Of a DNA stretch of 64,000 nt, positions 56,744 through 64,000 are shown piece by piece. Each line of letters starts with the position of its first letter. Position 1 is the stretch's first letter. The notes beneath the pieces were generated by a model. It was not told the origin of the DNA and searched no databases. It saw only the letters and a program-made list of their open reading frames with translations. Origin of the DNA: Ceratotherium simum simum (lineage: Eukaryota; Chordata; Mammalia; Perissodactyla; Rhinocerotidae); NCBI RefSeq assembly GCF_000283155.1, contig NW_004454163.1, positions 28,283,395 to 28,347,394 of the forward strand, read 5' to 3'. The position numbers and the translations under genes were made by a program.

Positions 56744-57952
56744 GATTTTGTCGAGAAGAGTTTTACATGGAATGAGGCTGGGTTCAAAGCGACTTGACTT
56801 TCTATGAACAGCCAGACAAAGTGAGACAAAAATGTGTTCATTGTGTGAAAGCAGAAGATGAATTTCCTCCCGAGAGCTCAGCAGTGATTTATGACGCCAA
56901 TTAGTTTTGTTTGCTTTTTGCTTTGGTTCTTCTGTTTTTCTCTCATTCACTCACACCCGACTTTGTCCTTTACGCCAGGCTATCTCTCGTGACAGTCACA
57001 GTTTCCAAAGAGCGCTTATAAGTTACCTCCCCACCCTCCCAAACCCCTGGAAGATTCCCTTTTCAGCAAAACTGGAAACTCACAGGGCTGGCTCAGTCTT
57101 CCCTTGAGGTTTATATCATGCATGTCTGGGAGCTGAGCCCTCCCTGAAGATGAGGAAGAAAAGATTCTTATATATTCTAGCATGGGCGTTTCTTTTGAGT
57201 TTGAGGAAGCCTCTAACGCCATGAGAAAGCAAATCAGAAAAATCCCAAGCAGTGCTTGTTGGTGGTCTTGAATCAGCTAGGATGTGGCTCATGGCCCCAC
57301 CACCTTCTCTTTCTGTTGGGCTCACAGCGCCATCTCTTGGTCTCCAGCTGACAATGCTCTTGATTCTGGAAGAGTCAAGAGATTCTAGAGTGCAATGGAA
57401 TATCTTGCACTGCTCTGAGAGCTGCTGCCACCTGTAAACAATCTCCTGAAAGCGCATCTTGAATTAAGCAAGCCTCCTCCTGTGAGGTTGACTTTTGGAT
57501 CTTGGCACCAGCGGAAGCCCCCACAAGCCGCTGAGTTTAGGGTTCTTACACCCCCTGAATCTGCCTTCCTTTGGTTAATGGCTGTCTTTCCCCACATCCC
57601 AGAAAACAAAGTGTTCCAAAATACCACTTAGAAATAGTCATTTCAGTCTCTGCACACACAGGTAACTGTGAGGCATCTTCCGGTCATTTTTTGGTGAACT
57701 ACAAATAGCAACAAACCAAAAACACAAAAATTGATTTCTAGCAGTGAATTGCAGATCTAGTCAAACAATTTTATTGAAGATATTTGTTCTGAGACTGTTC
57801 AGAGACAAATAAAACAGAAAGACTGGGAAGGATAAAGTGAGCAGCAGGAAAATAGAAAAGAAAATGGGTGATGCCCACAAATGCAGTTCCCATTTTTCTA
57901 CAGCCTATTTTGGTTCAGTGTTCCCTTTGACCTTTCTTTAAGAGTGGGAATA
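56744..57952. other. Unassigned sequence with a CTCF-like site
   Basis: 1.2 kb without recognised repeats. The 113-codon minus frame at 57116-57457 has no recognisable domain. Confidence 0.45.
57327..57340 (-). promoter_or_regulatory. CTCF-like binding motif (reverse)
   Basis: The minus strand reads CCAAGAGATGGCGC followed by TG. It shares the AGATGGCGCT core with the site at 43707-43720 and departs from it at two upstream positions. It lies in non-repeat sequence and points towards that site. Confidence 0.45.
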
Positions 57953-58209
57953 GGGGCCAGCCCAGTGGCGTAGCGTTAAGTTTGCACGCTCCACTTCGGT
58001 GGCCTGGGGTTCACAGGTTCGGATCCCAGGTGCGGACCTGTGCACCACTTATCAAGCCATGCTGTGGTGGTGTTCCACATAAAATAGAGGAAGACGGGCA
58101 CAGATGTCAGCTCAGGGCCAATCTTCCTTAGCAAAAAGGGGAGGATTGGCAGCAGATGTTAGCTCAGGGCTAATCTTCCTCACCAAAAAAAATAAATAAA
58201 TAAATAAAA
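57953..58209 (+). mobile_element. ERE SINE (ERE2-like)
   Basis: Starts 'ggggccagcccagtggcgta', with 'acaggttcggatcccaggtg' over the B box, 'aaaatagaggaagacgggca', and two tail units ending AAATAAATAAATAAATAAA. A perfect 13-bp TSD (AAGAGTGGGAATA) lies at 57940-57952 and 58210-58222. Confidence 0.97.
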
Positions 58210-58222
58210 AAGAGTGGGAATA

Positions 58223-58442
58223 AATAATGATCTGCAGAAAAAATAAAAACAAATACAAAGGCAGCCAGGTCATAAAGCAACAATTTAATTTCATAAATAG
58301 CAAAATAAAAATTAGTTTAAGTCATTTGAGGGTCCGATGTCCTGTCTTTCCAAATCAACCAAGGACACATGTTTGTGGCTCGATAAATGAGCACAATCCT
58401 TCTATTAAAAACAGGTCGCCCTTTCCAATCAACCACCACTCC

Positions 58443-58478
<36 letters not shown>

Positions 58479-58654
58479 TTAGAGTCAGAAAGGGATTGAG
58501 AATTAATCTGATAAAGTATAGGAAAGCAGTCTTTTTTCACCCGAGGTTTTCATTTTGCAATATAAAGAGCCTTGGTTTGGAGAAGAGGGTCCTTGGCCAC
58601 ACCGATGTGCCCCTCTCTCATTTCATGGCATTCCTCCAAAAGCATTCTTGTTAA
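58223..58654. other. Unassigned sequence
   Basis: Non-repeat except for the (CA)n tract. No gene is recognised. Confidence 0.45.
58445..58477. repeat. (CA)n microsatellite
   Basis: About 16 pure CA units, likely polymorphic. Confidence 0.98.
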
Positions 58655-58870
58655 ATACACGGACTCTGGAGCAGACGGATACTCCGACCTTGAACAGGTT
58701 ACTTGTGTCTACATTTTCTTCCCTCATCTGTATAATGGGGACGACGACAATAGTACCCACTCAGAGGGTTGTTCGAAGACTAAATAATATAGAGTAAAAT
58801 GCTTAGAACACTGCCTGGCCTGTAGTCAGTGAGCATTATATAAAGTGGCGTCTATTACTACTATTATCTA
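58655..58870 (+). repeat. MIR SINE
   Basis: 'acacggactctggagcagac', 'ccctcatctgtataatgggg', 'acgacaatagtacccactca', 'tagaacactgcctggcctgt' and 'ctattactactattatc' cover most of MIR. Confidence 0.92.
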
Positions 58871-59202
58871 AAAATCAGAGATTCTACTTCTTGTCTTGGT
58901 GGCCAATTTAATGCTTTCTCACCCTGATGTTTACATTGTTTGCTCTCATATACATGAAGTGGTCCCTCACTATCCCAGGTTAAGTTTTTCATACAACAAC
59001 CCGCTCCTTCTCTGCTTCCCTCTGAAGACTCAGACACAGTGATAAGGGGCTTGGGAGGAAGAGTGGGCTCCCAGGGGAGTCGGTTCTTCAGGGTAGGTGA
59101 CTAACAAGAAACCTGAGGTTTCAGTGGGCCCCCATAAATCCCAAATGAGTGGAAGCCCCATAGGTCATGAAAAGGATAGAAACGTGAGGACTTGTTAATA
59201 TT
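58871..59202. other. Unassigned sequence
   Basis: No feature is supported. Confidence 0.45.
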
Positions 59203-59600
59203 TGTCTTATTAGTTTGCTAGGGCTACCAAAATAAAATGCCACAGACAGGGGGGCTTAAACAACAGAAATTAATTTTCTCATGGTTCTCGAGGCTAGAAG
59301 TCCAAGACGGAGGTGTCGGCAGGCCAGTTTTCTTCTGAGGCCTCATTCCTTGGCTTACAGATGGCCACCTTCCAGCTGGGTCCTCACAGGGTCTTTCCTC
59401 TGTGCATGTGTGTCTGGGTCCTGATCTCTTCTAAGGACACCATTCATATTGGATTAGGGCCCACCCAAACAGATTCATTTTACCTTAATTATCTCTTTAA
59501 AGCCCCTATCTCCAAATACAGCCACATTCTGAGGTACTGAGGATTAGGACTTCAACATACATATGTGGGGGTGAGGGGGCGTGCAATTCAGCCCATAACA
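59203..59600 (-). mobile_element. MLT1-type MaLR LTR, near complete
   Basis: The + strand starts TGTCTTATTAGTTTGCTAGG and continues 'ggcttaaacaacagaaatta', 'gaggctagaagtccaagacg', 'ggacaccattcatattggat', 'cctatctccaaatacagcca' and 'cacattctgaggtactgagg', ending 'gcaattcagcccataaca'. It is the reverse complement of the LTR type at 6539-6991. A solo LTR. Confidence 0.92.
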
Positions 59601-59879
59601 TTTATTATAAATGTTTTAATGGGGAAAAAAAAAAGCCGTTGTTTTACTGATTGCAGAAAAGAAAATTCCCGGTCCTTTGCCCCAGAGATTCATCTTCTCA
59701 ATCCTCAAGAGAAAGCATGTATAGCAAATTGAAAATTCTGGGGACTTAGATCTTTACTGGCTATTTTAGTTAGGGGTTTAGCCCAAAGCAAAGTTCATAT
59801 GAGACATCAAATATGATCCTTCACAATAATTTTAAAATTAAATTTACTTTTTATTATCCATTTATCTATTTTTCCATGT
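59601..59879. other. Unassigned A+T-rich sequence
   Basis: No feature is supported. Confidence 0.45.
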
Positions 59880-60175
59880 AGTGGCTCATGCCTCCATCCA
59901 TCCACCCAATTATTTTTTTAAAAATTCTATTGAGCACTTCCTGTAGGCACTGTATTTGAAAAACAGAGATGAGAGACACAAGCGCCATCAACAAGGCACA
60001 GATGGGGGCTGGAGACAAGGGACAAATGATTACAATCATGACGATACCATGTCCAGAGTCGGGTATATTTGCCTGAGGCTGACATGGGGACGAAGGATGG
60101 CCAGGGAAGGCTGCCTGGATAAGATGGTGCCCAGTTGAATCTTGAAGGAAGAAGGTTTTGGCCAGGTGAGGAGCA
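59880..60175 (-). repeat. L2-like LINE fragment (antisense)
   Basis: 'ttctattgagcacttcctgt', 'aggcactgtatttgaaaaac', 'ggccagggaaggctgcctgg' and 'cccagttgaatcttgaagga' follow antisense L2 3' UTR order. The opposed 102-codon frame here is a by-product. Confidence 0.6.
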
Positions 60176-61947
60176 CATGTGTGTGTCCCCAGGGTAATTT
60201 AAGGGAGAAACATAGGATATCTTTTGAACCAGCACCTTTACTCATTAATAAGCAATTTAAATATTAAACATACCTTTCACCCACTAAGGTGTCTTGGCTA
60301 GGTCAGAGCTGAGATTCATCAGCTGTCTCTCACTGCCACCCCTGAAGACTAGCTTTGTCTTTATGCTCCGGGTGACACTTTCCGAATGGCCACTGTGTGT
60401 TTGGGGAGTGTTAACAGGGGTTTGGATTTGAATGGGACCCAGGAACCCCATGAGAAAGAATTTGAACCTTGTTCACAATCAGAGTTTATTATGAATATAT
60501 CTAAAGGGCTGAGACCCTGACGACAGCCGGGCTATGGAGAAGGACAATGGAGCCCCTGAGATTTAAAAACAAAAAAGCACTGAATGAGTAGATCTGGCAG
60601 GGCAGTCAAACTCAGCGGGAGGGTGTTTAAGTCAGGCAGGAACAGCGATTCCAGGCAGTGTGGGGCTGCGCTTGCCCCTCACCCAACGCCCCCTGGCATC
60701 CCCCCTGAGCCCAGGAGGGCTGCCTGCTGGAAGGTGAGGACTGAGGTGTGGAGGAAAGGTGTGAAAGATGTGCTCTGCTAGGAGCCTCTTCTATGACGCG
60801 ACAAGGGAAAGAGCTTTCCCCAGGGCCCAGACAAGCATGGTCAGCAGGACAGGAAGGGGCCCAAGGCCAGCGGAGTGACGCGAGATGACAGAACACAGGG
60901 CTTATGGAGCTGCCAGACATTGATATAATTTAGGAGAGACACCCTCATTCCTTTCTGGCTCCTGAAGAAACACAGGAAAAAAAAAAGGATGCTATCTGGA
61001 CCCTGGCCTCGTGCAGGGCTATTGATTCAGTGAACTTAGGGACGAACTGTGAGAGGACCCACAAGCTTATGAGAGTGGAACATTAGGGTACACACATAAA
61101 ATCCCCCAGACTTCCTAGCAGAACATAGGGCAGAAATGCCTGGAAAAGAGAGGACCACAAGTGGGGGAGGGGCGGGGCTTGGCCTTCTGAAGTCTGATCA
61201 TTTCTGCTCACATGACCACAACCGGTCACATTATGTCCAACAGTGTGTGGCTGAGATATATTTTGCAGTAGAAATGCAAAATCGCACTCGTTTTTGAAAC
61301 GAAATATAAGGTTTCAAAAATTTCTAGAGATAACTTTGCATTACCTTCAAATGTTAGAGTGTGATTTCACTCTCTTCTGGATAAGGGGGATGTCAGTGGA
61401 GTAACTCGAGCAACTTGAACTTCGGGGAGCCACTTACCCATCTGTGGGTAAGTTTGACGCACATGTGGGTGGGGAAGGCAGGGGAGATGAAAGATGAGGT
61501 GGGGCAGTGGGTGGACAGATCAGCCAGACCCTCCCTCTCCTCAGGGTCCCCGCTCCAGGGAACTTCCTCCATGTCTCCGGGTGTCGGGTGTCCGCAGCTC
61601 CCTCCCTGTTCTATCACAGCCACTGCCCCCGACTAATGCCAAGTTTATCTCAAATTTTCTCCCCCTTCACTTATCAGAACTTATCTATCTGTGTTCTTTA
61701 CCAGAATATCAGATACATATTTGATTCGCAATTAAAATGTTAATATATGCAAATAGATCATATATTTGCATTTTTTACAGTGGTATCTCAGAGACAACTC
61801 CTTAACTCGAAGATTGATTCTTGGCAGAGGCATCTCAAGCATTCCAGGCGTCAAAGCTACCTGTTCATTTTCACCTTGGGTGTAAGCCTATGACAATTTT
61901 AATGTATGATATTGTGTTTTACTTTGCTCTGGAAACCAGGACTTCAA
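60176..61947. other. Unassigned sequence, 1.8 kb
   Basis: G+C somewhat above the window average at 60600-60900. Opposed frames of 97 (minus) and 65 (plus) codons overlap there. No gene or repeat is recognised. Confidence 0.45.
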
Positions 61948-62108
61948 TTATAGTGTAGTGGACACAAGTCTGGAATGTAGAGCCAGACGGACATGAGTTC
62001 AAGTCTTGACTCCAGCCTCCTCTGGAGCAGGTGACTGAAGTCCTCGGAGCATCAGTTTCCAAATCTGCAAAGGAGGGCAATACATCATCTCAGAGGGCTC
62101 TGGTGGAA
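61948..62108 (+). repeat. MIR SINE
   Basis: 'tatagtgtagtggacacaag', 'agagccagacggacatgagt', 'tcaagtcttgactccagcct' and 'gcatcagtttccaaatctgc' are MIR from the tRNA-like head to the core. Confidence 0.8.
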
Positions 62109-64000
62109 TGTCAGGGAAGAAACTGGTGTCAAGTTGTGGCAGACGCTCTTGCATATCTGCCAAGAGCCATTCCCCTCCCCTCCCTTATCATAACAGAAAC
62201 CACCTCCCATACAGATGCTGCAATTGGAAAGTTTCTTTCCAACCACAGGAGAAACTGGGGATGAGGCTGGGGAGACTGCTTCTCTGGCCCTGGCTCCTTG
62301 GGTGTGTGGAACTGTGGTGGCCCTCTTGAAATCCTGAGGGGTTCCCCTTACGCTGATGAAGGCAGAGTGACAAGATGAAAGAGCCCGTGTCCTGGAAGAC
62401 ATCACAGAGTTGTGAGTTAACCCATGCAGATCTCGACCACCCATAGGATTCTTATCATCCCCCCAAATCCCCAGGTGTTTCAACCATTTTCTGTTGGGTG
62501 TTCTGATACTTGCTATCAAATCACTCTGATACAAAAGCATTTTGCACAGGTTCCTATGAGAACTTGGTAGTATTAACTACTTTTCTTCATCTTGATGTTC
62601 ACTGATCACTCAGGATGATCCACTTCTAGGCATCCTGCTAATTTAAATAAAAGACCCAGGTGGTCTAGACAGGCAAGGGCCTCTGCACCCCCAGCGTCTG
62701 TGCTCATTAGCTCCTAGAGACAACAGAATGTTTTGACTAGTTATCTCAACACATCTCAAACCTTCACACATCCCCAAATGAAAGATCAAATTAGTCTTTT
62801 CACAAAGTAAAAGAGAATTGTATTTGGTGCTACAAAGGACCCTAACAGCTAGTTGTTGTTGATGGTATTCTGAAATGAACACTCTTTAAAGCAATGAAAA
62901 TTCCAGGAGAATTTGTGTCCTCACCCACATGACCGTGGTAGAAATGTCACTCCAGGTGACAATATTTGTGGAAATACCTTTGCATCCTCCTGCCTTCCGT
63001 TTGATCCAGGGTGATGTTCCTGGAGAGTTTCTGGGGGGCTGGTGGTGACTAGAATTCTTGGAAGGGCGGTGGGCACCTGGGCTGGTGCTGCCTGCCGGGT
63101 CCCCTCCCCCCAGCACCCAGTCACCCCGCCTGCCTCCTCACACCAAGAATTAAGCAAGCCCTAGCAGCCTGATGACAGCTTAGGAACCCACCAGTCTTCC
63201 TTTTTTTCTTCCTTGATCAATAATGTGTTGTTTTAGAATTAGACTCAGTTCAATAAGATTTTTTTTTTTGCTCCCATTGTAACTCAATCTAATTCTCATT
63301 TAAATCAAAAGTAAATTTGCAAAGCAAAAAGAACAATGGTGCCCTGCTAAAATCATTTAGACCAATGAGACACTTGGGAAGGACAGGGAGACTACAGACG
63401 GGGAGAAACAACAAAAACAGGCTAGCTGCCTTGTGTGCTTTGAATTTTGCACATGGCATTCTCCCAGATGGAAAACCTGGCTTCCCAACTGTGACATCTC
63501 CACTGAAATTTTGGTTCACCTCCAAAATGTTGTATCTTGAGACCTCAAAAGGGACATGAGGAAACTTTTTTGGGGAGGTGGAAATATTTGATACCTTGAT
63601 CCTGGTGGCGTCCATATGACTGTATTCATTTGTCAAAATTTATGGAACTATACATATAAAAAAAGCAAACTGTACTGAATGTAAATTTTAAAGCTGATTT
63701 AAAATAAACAAGAAAATATAGTACTTATGGAAATTTCACAGGCCCAAACCCAGCCAATTAGATTAAAATCATTCCAATATCTTTTGTAAGGGTGTTGAGG
63801 GTTTTTTTTTTTTAATGTTTTATTTACCTCTATTCTATTCTGCCTCTCACTTTTCTTCCAGAAAATACCATTTCAGATGCTACAAACTTGAGTTCACTAT
63901 GGAGTCGTCGTGAAATGAATATTTACTCTTTCTTTTAAAAATCGTTGTATCTTGGGTCCAAAACAAGGGAGTCGGAGGGATATTGGAAGTAACACAGTTA
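62109..64000. other. Unassigned sequence to the window end
   Basis: Contains the longest open frame in the window (151 codons, minus, 62085-62540), which has no recognisable domain and begins in sequence shared with a MIR. A long poly-T lies at about 63800-63812. An imperfect inverted repeat is at 63235-63296. No gene is recognised. Confidence 0.45.

Noticed and set aside
57240..57600. Possible decayed exon or processed pseudogene near the second CTCF-like site
   Set aside because: The text looks moderately gene-like but has no continuous frame, poly-A tail or recognisable protein similarity.
62085..62540. 151-codon minus-strand open frame, the longest in the window
   Set aside because: No domain, signal peptide or membrane segment. 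It overlaps several frames on the other strand and runs into a MIR. Such lengths arise by chance in 64 kb.
1..64000. CRISPR arrays, operons, prophage or plasmid structures
   Set aside because: No regularly spaced direct repeats, no ribosome-binding-site-led gene chains and no long open frames. The repeat content is mammalian.

Overview
The window is mammalian nuclear DNA, most likely from a perissodactyl (horse, rhinoceros or tapir lineage). The evidence is twelve copies of the tRNA-Ser-derived ERE SINE, a family described from that order, on a background of pan-mammalian repeats (MIR, L2, L1, HAL1, MaLR LTRs, MER20, MER5A and MER1-type hAT elements). CpG is scarce outside the SINEs and the sequence is A+T-rich. 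I see no prokaryotic, plasmid or viral genome organisation.

I find no protein-coding gene, no convincing exon, no functional RNA gene and no CpG island. Open frames do not exceed about 150 codons, carry no domain I recognise, and many lie inside repeats (SINE heads, L2, HAL1). The window reads as intergenic or deep-intronic sequence, so the annotation is mostly a map of transposable elements plus a few simple repeats and possible regulatory motifs. Family names rest on remembered consensus features, not on a database search, and element ends are approximate unless a target-site duplication (TSD) fixes them.

Layout. 1-9.7 kb: mostly unique, with MIRs, an MLT1 LTR, an ERE whose tail grew into a (TTCC)n tract, a second LTR and MER20. 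9.7-19.7 kb: unique blocks with three ERE copies, L2/MIR pieces, an L1 scrap, a MER1-type element and an LTR-like repeat containing a (CTAT)n tract. 20-25 kb: L1 3' ends in opposite orientations, MER5A, L2 and HAL1. 25.9-28.1 kb: two same-strand copies of one unnamed repeat about 1.4 kb apart. 30-36 kb: L1 and L2 pieces with a nested ERE, a 1-kb-spaced paralogous pair around a small open frame, a tandem duplication, a polypyrimidine tract and a class I-like solo LTR. 37-48 kb: L2, MIR, a 5'-truncated L1 with a perfect TSD, a CTCF-like site, two ERE copies, a 50-bp tandem duplication and a Z-DNA-prone tract. 48.7-54.1 kb: HAL1, a long antisense L2 holding two nested elements, and an L1 holding another. 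54-64 kb: an ERE interrupted by a 105-base assembly gap, two more ERE copies, a second CTCF-like site, MIRs, an MLT1 LTR and unique sequence.

The clearest biology is insertion order: L2, MIR and HAL1 form the oldest layer, MaLR LTRs and hAT/Tigger elements came later, and ERE SINEs cut into both. I did not find a previously undescribed gene system. The best leads are a convergent pair of CTCF-like motifs, a 36-base alternating pyrimidine-purine tract, an 18-base palindrome resembling a decayed NRF1 site, and the small frame at 34.3 kb.
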